From JBDRHL01 sp043816955 (GTDB taxonomy: Bacteria > Planctomycetota > Phycisphaerae > Sedimentisphaerales > CAYZTY01), in assembly GCA_043816955.1 (NCBI GenBank), contig JBDRHL010000175.1, positions 1 through 7,676 on the forward strand: DNA of 7,676 nucleotides, in the 5' to 3' direction. The notes below the pieces were generated by a model. That model saw nothing but the letters and a program-made list of their open reading frames with translations. It was not told the origin of the DNA and did not search any database. This document shows, one piece after another, positions 1 through 7,099 of this stretch; the stretch's first letter is position 1, and each line of letters begins with the position of its first letter. A program made the translations under genes and the position numbers.

Positions 1-1
1 C

Positions 2-121
2 AGAGACCATATAAACCAGCGAATTGCGATCGACATGCTACGAGATGCACGTGCTCGTGGCCGCAACGAAACCGTGAACATACTCCATAATACCAGAAAG
101 AGAGCACTGCTATGCCGGTAA
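2..121 (+). CDS. Possible C-terminal end of an upstream gene (partial)
   Basis: The frame beginning at base 2 stays open for 39 codons and ends with TAA at 119-121. The reading is rich in Arg, Asn and Leu (it includes IDMLRDARARGRNETVNIL) and has the look of a helical protein tail. I do not recognise the family. A second + frame is open to base 90 and a minus frame is also open, so the open reading alone is weak evidence. If real, the gene ends 55 bases before the sulfatase and could be in its operon. Confidence 0.3.
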   Translation, partial: RDHINQRIAIDMLRDARARGRNETVNILHNTRKRALLCR

Positions 122-176
122 ATTTGCTACAGTCTCTAGAATACTTGGATTATCGGATTGCGAAACGAGTGGTTTT

Positions 177-1592
177 GTGGTCAAGGAAAAGCCGAACGTA
201 CTATTTATAACAACGGACCATCAGCGAGCCGACAGTCTGGGAATGGTTCAAGCAGGGATTGAGGTTACGCCTAATCTAAATCGTCTCGCTTTGGAAGGTG
301 CGAATTTTTCCCGGGCATATAGCACTTGTCCACTGTGTATACCTGCCCGAACCGCTCTGGCCACAGGCAAGTATCCCACCCGTACCGGAATATACTACAA
401 CGACGGTAAGGGCATTCGAGCGCAGGACCACAAGCCCATTCACCAATTCCTTGCAGAAGCTGGATACGAGATTGGTCACTCAGGCATTCATCATATTCGG
501 CTAAATCCGTCTCTCGAGGAGCGGGTCAATTTTAGTAAGTGGGTCGACAGGTCAAGCTTTGATTACAACTACAAAGGTCGCGGCTGCGCTACTAAGGAGA
601 TGGCAGCCTCAGCTTATCGAATGCCGTTTCGCAAAGAGGTTGAGGACCTTCAGAACGGTAAATATGTAAAGGTAAAATACTCGAATACAAAGATAGGCGT
701 GTGGCCATTTCCGCAGGAATGGTTCATAGACAACTATTTCTGCCGGGAGAGCATTGAGTTTCTCAAGCGTCGTCGCAGTGATCCATTTGCATTGTTTGTT
801 AATCTATGGGCACCTCACCCGCCCTTAATTGTTCCGGAGCCGTACGCCTCGCTGTTCGACCCTGACAAGATTGATTTACCTGCAAACGTTGGCATACCGG
901 CCAAGGACGAACCCGCAGGTCGGCGAAGGTCGGTTGCAGCACAACTTGCTGAAGGGCTTACAATAGAACAATGGGGTAAAGTATGGGCCGCTCATTTAGG
1001 GTTAGTGAATCTGGCCGACACCATAATTGGACAGATAATCCAGGCCTTGAAGGATTCCGGCCAGTACGATAACACTATCATTCTATTTATGTCCGACCAT
1101 GGTGACCATCTCGGGCAGCACTGCATGTATCAGAAAATGGAGATGTACGAACAGGCAATCAAGATTCCGATGGTCATCCGAATACCGGCAGCAGCGCCTC
1201 AAAGCGTAGATAGTTTGGTCTCACACATTGATGTGATGCCGACTTTGTTGGAGCTTTTAGGTATTGCCGGACCCGATGACTTAGATGGAATTTCGCTGGC
1301 CGAATCAATCCTCTCGGGCGCTGTTGTTACGGACAGGCCAGTATTTAGCCAGTATTCAGGGAATGCTAACTTGGGGAATATCCGCCGTGCGGTGATTACA
1401 AAACGGTATAAATACGTTTACGACCCGAGTGATACTGCCGAGTTATATGATTTGCAGGATGATCCGCTGGAGATGAAAAATCTGGCCGTTGACAATTCGC
1501 ACAAGGATATCGTTCGAGAATTACACAAACAGTGTGAATCCTGGGCGAGCACACATGACGATTGGGTAAGTTTCTCCGCTTGCCGTGATTAG
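177..1592 (+). CDS. S1-family sulfatase (formylglycine-dependent), probably acting on a sulfated glycan
   Basis: A 471-residue member of the alkaline-phosphatase/sulfatase superfamily, expected to hydrolyse a sulfate ester, here probably on a carbohydrate. The N-terminus has the strand and metal-site motif NVLFITTDHQRAD (D14). The modification signature is C54-I-P-A-R58 followed by TALATGKYP, so C54 should become formylglycine by a separate maturase not seen here. Further family marks are APHPP with H214, a second metal site at D307-H308 (MSDHGDHLGQH), K320, and a C-terminal ELYDLQDDPLEMKNLA motif. The length is normal. The usual GK-x-H motif reads G103-I-H-H106, so its lysine is replaced by Ile. 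There is no signal peptide, which suggests a cytoplasmic enzyme. The start is GTG; the next in-frame ATG (codon 23) would remove the metal-binding strand, an in-frame stop lies at 75-77, and no good ribosome binding site is visible. The substrate cannot be read from sequence. The gene converges on the DUF1961 gene with a 57-base gap that shows no clear terminator hairpin. Confidence 0.92.
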   Translation: MVKEKPNVLFITTDHQRADSLGMVQAGIEVTPNLNRLALEGANFSRAYSTCPLCIPARTALATGKYPTRTGIYYNDGKGIRAQDHKPIHQFLAEAGYEIGHSGIHHIRLNPSLEERVNFSKWVDRSSFDYNYKGRGCATKEMAASAYRMPFRKEVEDLQNGKYVKVKYSNTKIGVWPFPQEWFIDNYFCRESIEFLKRRRSDPFALFVNLWAPHPPLIVPEPYASLFDPDKIDLPANVGIPAKDEPAGRRRSVAAQLAEGLTIEQWGKVWAAHLGLVNLADTIIGQIIQALKDSGQYDNTIILFMSDHGDHLGQHCMYQKMEMYEQAIKIPMVIRIPAAAPQSVDSLVSHIDVMPTLLELLGIAGPDDLDGISLAESILSGAVVTDRPVFSQYSGNANLGNIRRAVITKRYKYVYDPSDTAELYDLQDDPLEMKNLAVDNSHKDIVRELHKQCESWASTHDDWVSFSACRD

Positions 1593-1649
1593 TTTGCGTA
1601 CTGTCCTGTTTTTGTTCTAAAGATAAAGTCGAGGTTGCCAAATACTTAT

Positions 1650-3017
1650 CTATTTAACTGCATAGACTTTGAAGTTTCGGTAGCTTGCCCTGGTCCATTT
1701 CATCTGCCGCAGTCCAATCTTGCCGGCGCCCCATACGGGTCCATTTCTTTCGCCGTCGTCTTCGAAGTCTATGATTTTTTTAGCATCGACCGCCATTTGG
1801 ATATGCGGACCAACTTTCATTAAGGTTACTTTGTGGGCATCTTTGCAAGCAGGTCTGATACCTATCGGGCCGTTAGCTACTAGGTAAAAGCCCGGGTTTT
1901 TTCTTAGATTAGACATACTTCTTCCGGGGTCAAAAGGCGTACAGGCACAGTAAGATATGTGATAGCAGTTGATATCGCCGAATATGTAGTGCCCGAAATA
2001 TCCGTTACGTTTTTCGAGATTAGGGTCAAAGATGCTCTCGCCGTTGATTCCATTGGCGGAGAAGAAAACGATACACAGCCCATAGTCGTCAACGAGTTGA
2101 AAGTCCCACTCGGCTATGAAGCTTTCCGGAAAATCCCGGTCACACCAGTGGACGATGTGTCCCGTAGCTGCCGGGCCTGCAGGTTCGAGGGATTCCATCA
2201 CCATCCGCCCATCTTCAAAAGTAATTTTCCCCGGGCCTTCCAGAACCCAGTTGGCTATATCCTGCCGCGAGGAGAGCGAATTTTCGTAGATAAGGCCGCC
2301 CCGGCAGGACGCCGTGCAAAGCGTCCCCAAGTCCTTGAGGCCTAAGAAATCATCCAGTGTGCCCAGATGTTGTTTTTCTACAATTTGCGGCAAGGATTGC
2401 GGACCGAAGGCGTAATCTAAAAATGTAAGCTCGCCAATCGTGAATCGACCCACGTGAATAGTTAGCTCTGTGCCGCCTTGCGTTTGCCAGGCTGGAATAC
2501 TCGTGCCCGGGATGCGCAATGGTGTTCCGTTAAAATATCCATTAAACAGACCCGCCTGGTTATCCCAGTGTACCGCCAGATGAATCCAGACAGAGCCGGG
2601 AATAGCAGGTATCGCTACGCGCATATCGTCAACATCCTGCATATCCTGGGCCCATTCCCAGACGAGATTGACAGAGTTACCCTTGTTAATAAGGGTAACT
2701 CTGAAAAGGTCTTTGACTTCGAGGATTTTCTCAACGGTCTTTCCTACACCTCTGCCACCGCAAAGCGTTTGATTTATCTTGAACCAAAGCATAACCGAGC
2801 CCTTCCCGGCCAAGGGACGGGTGAAGCTACCCTTAAAGGCAAGCTGTTGATTTTCGGCCTTTAGGGCCAAGGTGTCGCTCTTGGGGCCGTTAATTATCCT
2901 AAAGGAAGCTCTATCCGGCTGAGAGGTCCACTTGATACTCTTTGCAACGGGACCGTCTTCCGTAATCTTGATTTCCGCAAATGCAGGACAATCACACTTT
3001 AATTTTTTTTGTTCCAT
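1650..3017 (-). CDS. LamG-like domain fused to a DUF1961 (YesU-like) domain
   Basis: A 455-residue protein of two concanavalin-A-like parts. Residues about 70-205 look like a LamG/pentraxin jelly roll: GSVMLWFKIN, then WIHLAVHWDNQAGLFNGYFNGTPL, the usual 'tiny strand plus N-G turn' pattern. Residues about 240-453 match DUF1961, the family of B. subtilis YesU. Visible marks are LIYENSL, HIVHWCDRDFPESFIAEWDF, GLCIVFFSANGINGESIFDP, GDINCYHISY, SNLRKNPGF and GKIGLRQMK. YesU is about 220 residues, so the N-terminal half is an addition. YesU belongs to the B. subtilis rhamnogalacturonan gene region; its biochemical role is not established as far as I know, and it could be a lyase, hydrolase or binding protein. 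There is no signal peptide; the N-terminus has a CDC pair but no lipobox. The gene is divergent from the lyase gene, which supports a shared substrate. Start ATG at 3015-3017, with only a weak GGGT upstream and an A8 run just after it. Confidence 0.9.
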   Translation of the reverse strand: MEQKKLKCDCPAFAEIKITEDGPVAKSIKWTSQPDRASFRIINGPKSDTLALKAENQQLAFKGSFTRPLAGKGSVMLWFKINQTLCGGRGVGKTVEKILEVKDLFRVTLINKGNSVNLVWEWAQDMQDVDDMRVAIPAIPGSVWIHLAVHWDNQAGLFNGYFNGTPLRIPGTSIPAWQTQGGTELTIHVGRFTIGELTFLDYAFGPQSLPQIVEKQHLGTLDDFLGLKDLGTLCTASCRGGLIYENSLSSRQDIANWVLEGPGKITFEDGRMVMESLEPAGPAATGHIVHWCDRDFPESFIAEWDFQLVDDYGLCIVFFSANGINGESIFDPNLEKRNGYFGHYIFGDINCYHISYCACTPFDPGRSMSNLRKNPGFYLVANGPIGIRPACKDAHKVTLMKVGPHIQMAVDAKKIIDFEDDGERNGPVWGAGKIGLRQMKWTRASYRNFKVYAVK

Positions 3018-3071
3018 AATTACCCAAAAATATCTAATGTCGAAATTTTTCCAACAATTAATCGAGCAATT

Positions 3072-3102
3072 TCAGGCTAATATGGTATACTATTTTGCCT
3101 GA
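3072..3102. promoter_or_regulatory. Inverted repeat, candidate operator between divergent genes
   Basis: TCAGGC at 3072-3077 and GCCTGA at 3097-3102 form a perfect 6-base inverted repeat with a 19-base spacer. The repeat brackets the candidate extended -10 box of the lyase gene. Outside it, both arms carry a TCGA (3062-3065 and 3115-3118) and an AATTT-like block, so the symmetry may extend further. The position suits a repressor site controlling one or both divergent genes. No regulator gene is in the window. The call rests on pattern alone. Confidence 0.4.
3083..3091 (+). promoter_or_regulatory. Candidate extended -10 promoter for the lyase operon
   Basis: TGGTATACT is an extended -10 element (TGn followed by TATACT, five of six matches to TATAAT). 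It would start transcription near 3097-3099, giving a leader of about 53 bases before ATG 3151. No strong -35 hexamer is present; TCGAGC at 3062-3067 with an 18-base spacer is the best and is poor, which is tolerable for an extended -10. The core GTATAC is palindromic, so the same box could serve the minus strand (TATACC, with TTTGCA 16 bases upstream) for the DUF1961 gene. Confidence 0.45.
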
Positions 3103-3136
3103 CGGTGCAAATTATCGAAAGTTTTTTTGTCTATCC

Positions 3137-3142
3137 AAAGGA
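3137..3142 (+). promoter_or_regulatory. Ribosome binding site that fixes the lyase start at 3151
   Basis: AAAGGA lies 8 bases before ATG 3151, a standard Shine-Dalgarno arrangement. The in-frame TTG at 3127 lies upstream of this site and has only a T-rich run before it, so it is unlikely to be used. Confidence 0.8.
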
Positions 3143-3150
3143 CAACACTG

Positions 3151-5994
3151 ATGAAAAGAATACCACTGTGGCTTTCAGGTGGCCCGAATATCGATTACTA
3201 TTCCTGGCCGGTAACGCAGGGGGTGCCTTTTGCTGACGGTGAATTGGAAAATCCAGCAGCGGTTCGTGTGGTTGACGCGACCGACAGGGCATTTCCGACG
3301 CAGTCAAGATGTTTGACCACCTGGAACAAGAATCTCAAGTACGTTAAGTGGCTTCTGGTTGATTTCCATGCGGACCTGCAAGCGGGTCGGAAGCACGACT
3401 TGTTTCTCGAATACGGTCCGGATGTTCGAGTGCCGACGTGTGAACAGGCAATTCAGGTCACCGAGGGCCAAAACCGTCTGACTGTTGATACGGGTGCGCT
3501 GCGACTCGAATTGCGCAATACACCAATGGGACAGGGGGGGCTGCAGGCACCGGAGGATTGTGGCGTTTTCGCCCGATGTACGGTCAAGGGCAAGGACAGC
3601 TGGCACGACATTTTTGCAGGCAATCCGGGCCCGTTTCTATATATGCGCGACCAGCACGGCAATAGCTACAACTCCCACGCCGCTGCACCTCGGCCGCAGA
3701 TAAGCGTCGAAGAGGCAGGACCGCTGAGGGCGTGCATCTGCATCAAAGGCCACCACGCTACCGTGCAGGGGGTGCGATTCTGCCCGTATATCCTGCGGAT
3801 TCACCTCTTTGCCGGCAAGAGTGATATGCGGATTTATCATACCTTCATTTTCGACCAGGAGCCGCACTTTGTTGAGCTTTCCGCGGTCGGAATGAAGTTT
3901 CCCTTAAACCTCGGCAAATGTAAACATCTGGCTGTTGCTGGTGAAGGGCAGGCACACACGTCAAACGAGTGCCGTGAAATGCAATTCTTGCAGACAGATG
4001 ACTTGACGTATACAACCAGCGCCGATGGCAGGACGGTTGATTCAGGTGAAAAAACGTCCGGCTGGGTAATGATTACCGGCAGCCTCGCAAGTGCCTTAGC
4101 AGTCGTAAAAGACCTCTGGCAGGAATACCCCAAAGCCTTTGCCGTTACCTCGGACGGCATCGACGTTCAAATCTGGCCTGAAGGTTGCGGAAGCACACTG
4201 AAGTTCACCACACCGTTCGAGGAGCCGGCTATCTATTTCAATGGCACACGGGACGAGCAGGAATTTAAGCGACTGCTCGAAGAAAGGCCTACAGCGCCGC
4301 TCAATTTGAAAAGCTGCTTCGTTAAGACGACAGAAGACCTGCTCTGGGTTGAAAAGATGCTGGAAAAGTATGCGCCGGACCGAACCGCTTCGCTTAACGA
4401 TACCTGGACCGACAACGGCATCGGCGCTGCCAAGACAACCGAGATGTTCCTGCGGCTGGCTCCCACGTCTGTAGGCACTGACGAGGCAGAAACACTTGCC
4501 TTGGCTGTTCAGGAGCCGTTGATAGCGCCGGTCGAGCCGAAATATACCTGTGCAACAAAGGCGCTCGGTCACTTTTACCACGCTGGCGACCCGCGATTCA
4601 TAAAAATCGACCGGGGACTGGATATGTTGCTCAGACAGGTTGCGATAGAGCCAACACAGACGTGCCGCTTGTATGGCATGATGCGATACGGCAACATGGT
4701 TTGTTCACACGCACCAGGTCCAACTGTTTCTTACGTTCGCTATAAAGATACCGAGCCGCAAAAGGCGCTGCGATATGCCGGCTCATACAACAACGAGGCC
4801 AACGACCAGATCATGGGTGTTTGGGGCAACTTCATTCGCACCGGCCGGCGGGAGCACTATTTTCTCGCCCAGGCCTACAGTCGCACCATCGCCGACGTTT
4901 GCATCGTTCACGCTCATCCGAGCAATCCTTCCGTGGTGGGTTTGATGCACTATCACAATGCCCATCAGTGGAGCGGCGAGCCAAGCCCATCGCATACGCT
5001 CATCAGCGGCATCATGGCCGACTATTATTTTACCGGCAACCGTCGATTGCTCGAGGTTGCCCGGGAAACTGCCGACTGGGCGGTTCGTACGCAGGAGCCT
5101 TGCGGAATTATCTCCGATCGGAATTGGCCTCTGCATCGTGAAGTTACAGGGCCGCTCTGGAGGCTGTTGGATGTTTATCAGGCCACCTGGGAGCAAAAAT
5201 ACGCCGACGTTGCTGAACGTTCACTCAACTGGTTCCTCAGGACACTGCCTCAGGCGGGCAAGTACCCCGTCAGCGTCTATACGAGAGGCGAAAGAGGCGA
5301 CGAAGCGGTCGTTGAACCGACAAGCGGGTGCACCGGCCACTCGCGCGAAGTGTATTACCTGCTTGAAATCGCCCTGAGGCTTTTTGACAGCAAGACGCTG
5401 CGTGAACAGGTTCTGGCCGAAGCCGATTATTGCACATGGGATGCACTTACAGACAATTATGTTACTAAAGAACAGGCCAGAAACAAGCTCGACAGGCGCT
5501 CGCTTCTCTGGCCGGTGGATAACGATTTCTATTGGACGAACTGGGCACATGACATGCCAAGTTATCTGTCCTCGCTGGTGTGCCTGGCCTACGACCTTAC
5601 CGGCGACGCAGTCTATGCCGCCTACGCGAAGGACCATCTTATGGGCACTTTCTTGCGCCAGGTTGAGCGGTGTAAGCATTTTGCCGACTGGCGCTTCACG
5701 TGGTTATTGTTCGGCTCCTATATCCCGCGGCTGATGCGGATTGTGGCCGATGCGATGGACAAAGACCCTGATGCACTGGCCAAAGCCGAACAGCAATGGC
5801 GGCAAAAGCGAGCTGAGATGGACAACCCCGTCTATACTGGCCTCGGCGTCGACCTGACGAAAGACACGATGGACACCAATGGCAATATCACCAGCCGTTC
5901 CCCTGTCGATTTACCTCGCGAAGCTCCGCCCAGGTCTCGCGAACCGGTGACCAATCTCGGCAAAATCAGCACCAAAAACCATCCAGAGTCCTAA
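3151..5994 (+). CDS. PcRGLX/YetA-like exo-rhamnogalacturonan lyase family protein (PL26-like)
   Basis: A 947-residue protein when started at ATG 3151, chosen for its ribosome binding site. It resembles the three-domain family of Penicillium chrysogenum exo-rhamnogalacturonan lyase PcRGLX (founder of PL26) and B. subtilis YetA. An N-terminal RIFT-barrel domain covers about residues 15-95 (GVPFADGEL, VRVVDATDRAFPTQSR, YVKWLLVDFHADL). A central beta-sandwich follows to about 390, and an alpha/alpha-toroid domain from about 392 to 890 (YNNEANDQ at 546-552, HQWSGEPSPSHTLISGIMADYYFTGN near 604-628). The expected reaction is removal of units from the end of rhamnogalacturonan-I oligosaccharides by beta-elimination. 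The sequence alone does not prove this activity, and I cannot assign catalytic residues. There is no signal peptide, so it probably works in the cytoplasm. The last 45 or so residues form a Pro/Arg/Ser-rich tail unlike the folded part. The gene is followed after 19 bases by the UroD-like gene. Confidence 0.85.
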   Translation: MKRIPLWLSGGPNIDYYSWPVTQGVPFADGELENPAAVRVVDATDRAFPTQSRCLTTWNKNLKYVKWLLVDFHADLQAGRKHDLFLEYGPDVRVPTCEQAIQVTEGQNRLTVDTGALRLELRNTPMGQGGLQAPEDCGVFARCTVKGKDSWHDIFAGNPGPFLYMRDQHGNSYNSHAAAPRPQISVEEAGPLRACICIKGHHATVQGVRFCPYILRIHLFAGKSDMRIYHTFIFDQEPHFVELSAVGMKFPLNLGKCKHLAVAGEGQAHTSNECREMQFLQTDDLTYTTSADGRTVDSGEKTSGWVMITGSLASALAVVKDLWQEYPKAFAVTSDGIDVQIWPEGCGSTLKFTTPFEEPAIYFNGTRDEQEFKRLLEERPTAPLNLKSCFVKTTEDLLWVEKMLEKYAPDRTASLNDTWTDNGIGAAKTTEMFLRLAPTSVGTDEAETLALAVQEPLIAPVEPKYTCATKALGHFYHAGDPRFIKIDRGLDMLLRQVAIEPTQTCRLYGMMRYGNMVCSHAPGPTVSYVRYKDTEPQKALRYAGSYNNEANDQIMGVWGNFIRTGRREHYFLAQAYSRTIADVCIVHAHPSNPSVVGLMHYHNAHQWSGEPSPSHTLISGIMADYYFTGNRRLLEVARETADWAVRTQEPCGIISDRNWPLHREVTGPLWRLLDVYQATWEQKYADVAERSLNWFLRTLPQAGKYPVSVYTRGERGDEAVVEPTSGCTGHSREVYYLLEIALRLFDSKTLREQVLAEADYCTWDALTDNYVTKEQARNKLDRRSLLWPVDNDFYWTNWAHDMPSYLSSLVCLAYDLTGDAVYAAYAKDHLMGTFLRQVERCKHFADWRFTWLLFGSYIPRLMRIVADAMDKDPDALAKAEQQWRQKRAEMDNPVYTGLGVDLTKDTMDTNGNITSRSPVDLPREAPPRSREPVTNLGKISTKNHPES

Positions 5995-6002
5995 AATCCT
6001 GC

Positions 6003-6007
6003 GGGAG
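6003..6007 (+). promoter_or_regulatory. Ribosome binding site of the UroD-like gene
   Basis: GGGAG lies 6 bases before ATG 6014, inside the 19-base gap after the lyase stop. There is no room for a separate promoter or terminator, so the two genes are probably co-transcribed. Confidence 0.75.
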
Positions 6008-6013
6008 CAGTGA

Positions 6014-7099
6014 ATGAATTATCGCGAGCGAGTGATTCGTACAGTGCAGTTCCGGGAAGTGGATGAGCTTCCTTTCCGGCACGCCTACGGTTTGATGCCC
6101 GGCGTGGTGGAAGACTGGCACCAGCAGGGACTGCCTGCCTCCGTCAAGACAGAAAAAGATATATGTGGATACTTCAGTTTTCCGGCGCAGGCCAGGCCGT
6201 TACCGCTGAGAATAGATTTCGAACCGCCCTTTGACCAGAAGGTAATCGAAGATACACGCGAGTATCGAATTGCCACAGATTGGATGGGGCGGACAACCAA
6301 GGTGATATGGAGCTCGTCCACATTGCCTGTGGCGATCGACTATCCGGTGAAGGATATGGAAACATGGTATAACTACAAGCGCCGCTTGAAATTTGCCACC
6401 CAGAGAGTCGGTTCGGACCTTGAGCAAGCTGTAGCTGAGAACATTACCGCCGGCCATCTGAACACCGTTGGTACAATGGGGTTTTACTGGTTTCCACGTG
6501 ACCTTATGGGTAATGAGCACCTTTGCATTTCTTATTATGAACAGCCGGAGCTTATCGAGGACGTCCTGGAAACCTGGTGCAGGCTGATAGAGCAGGTCCT
6601 TACGGCGACGCTTGAGCGAGTAAAAATCGATCAGATTCATTTCGGCGAAGACATGGCCTACAAGAATTCCAGCATGATAGGCAGGCCAATCTTCGAAAAG
6701 TTCATCAAGCCATACTACGAGCGTATCTACAATATCGTGCAAAAGCACAGCGTCCCAATCTTCTCAGTAGATTCCGACGGCTGCCTCAAAGAATTGGTTC
6801 ACTGGTTCTCTGAATGCGGCGTTAATTTTATCGGTCCAAACGAAGTGCAGGCCGGCAACGATGTTATCGGCTATCGAAAGCAGCTCGGACGGAAGATGTC
6901 CTACGATGGCGGTCTGGATAAGCTTGTGCTCACGCGCGGCCGAAATGCAATCGACGAGATGTTAGATAGCACAATACCGTTTATGAAGGAAAACGGCGGC
7001 GGCTGGCATGTGTGTCTCGACCACCGTGTCGTCAAAGGCACGCCGCTGACTGATTTTCAGTATTACGTAAGTCGTATGCGAGAGATGGTCAGGTATTGA
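6014..7099 (+). CDS. Uroporphyrinogen decarboxylase-superfamily protein, not haem-type HemE
   Basis: A 361-residue TIM-barrel protein of the UroD superfamily, which includes HemE and corrinoid methyltransferases such as MtaA and CmuA. The N-terminus (NYRERVIRTVQF) matches the 'R-x-R-V-xxxL-xF' start common in this group. The middle has HFGEDMAYKNSSMIGRPIFEKFIKPYYERI, and the C-terminus GGGWHVCLDHRVVKGTPLTDFQYYVSRMRE with D336-H337. At the position where methyltransferases have the zinc HxC motif it reads F-S-V-D253-S-D255-G256. The HemE substrate motif with MRQAGR near the N-terminus is absent. So neither porphyrin decarboxylation nor a zinc-dependent thiol methyl transfer is supported. Members of this subgroup are common in Planctomycetota and Lentisphaerota near sugar genes, and their substrate is unknown to me. 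Placement 19 bases after the lyase gene suggests a step on a lyase product, possibly decarboxylation of, or methyl transfer from, a sugar acid; this is inference. No terminator is clear downstream. Confidence 0.88.
   Translation: MNYRERVIRTVQFREVDELPFRHAYGLMPGVVEDWHQQGLPASVKTEKDICGYFSFPAQARPLPLRIDFEPPFDQKVIEDTREYRIATDWMGRTTKVIWSSSTLPVAIDYPVKDMETWYNYKRRLKFATQRVGSDLEQAVAENITAGHLNTVGTMGFYWFPRDLMGNEHLCISYYEQPELIEDVLETWCRLIEQVLTATLERVKIDQIHFGEDMAYKNSSMIGRPIFEKFIKPYYERIYNIVQKHSVPIFSVDSDGCLKELVHWFSECGVNFIGPNEVQAGNDVIGYRKQLGRKMSYDGGLDKLVLTRGRNAIDEMLDSTIPFMKENGGGWHVCLDHRVVKGTPLTDFQYYVSRMREMVRY

Noticed and set aside
1593..1649. Bidirectional terminator between the converging sulfatase and DUF1961 genes.
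   Set aside because: The gap contains a T-run (GTTTTTG) but no inverted repeat that would form a stable hairpin.
1959..2345. Plus-strand frames inside the DUF1961 gene (1959-2345 and 2478-2864).
   Set aside because: The minus-strand reading has clear YesU and LamG motifs across the same bases; the plus frames have no recognisable content.
4096..4581. Long minus-strand open frames inside the lyase gene (also at 4783-5196 and 5221-5679), and one inside the UroD-like gene (6200-6748).
   Set aside because: They lie antisense to strongly supported genes, resemble no family and are normal by-products of moderately GC-rich coding sequence.
6014..7099. Annotation of the UroD-like gene as hemE of haem synthesis.
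   Set aside because: The HemE N-terminal substrate motif is absent, the context is glycan degradation, and the C-terminal pattern fits the uncharacterised UroD subgroup.
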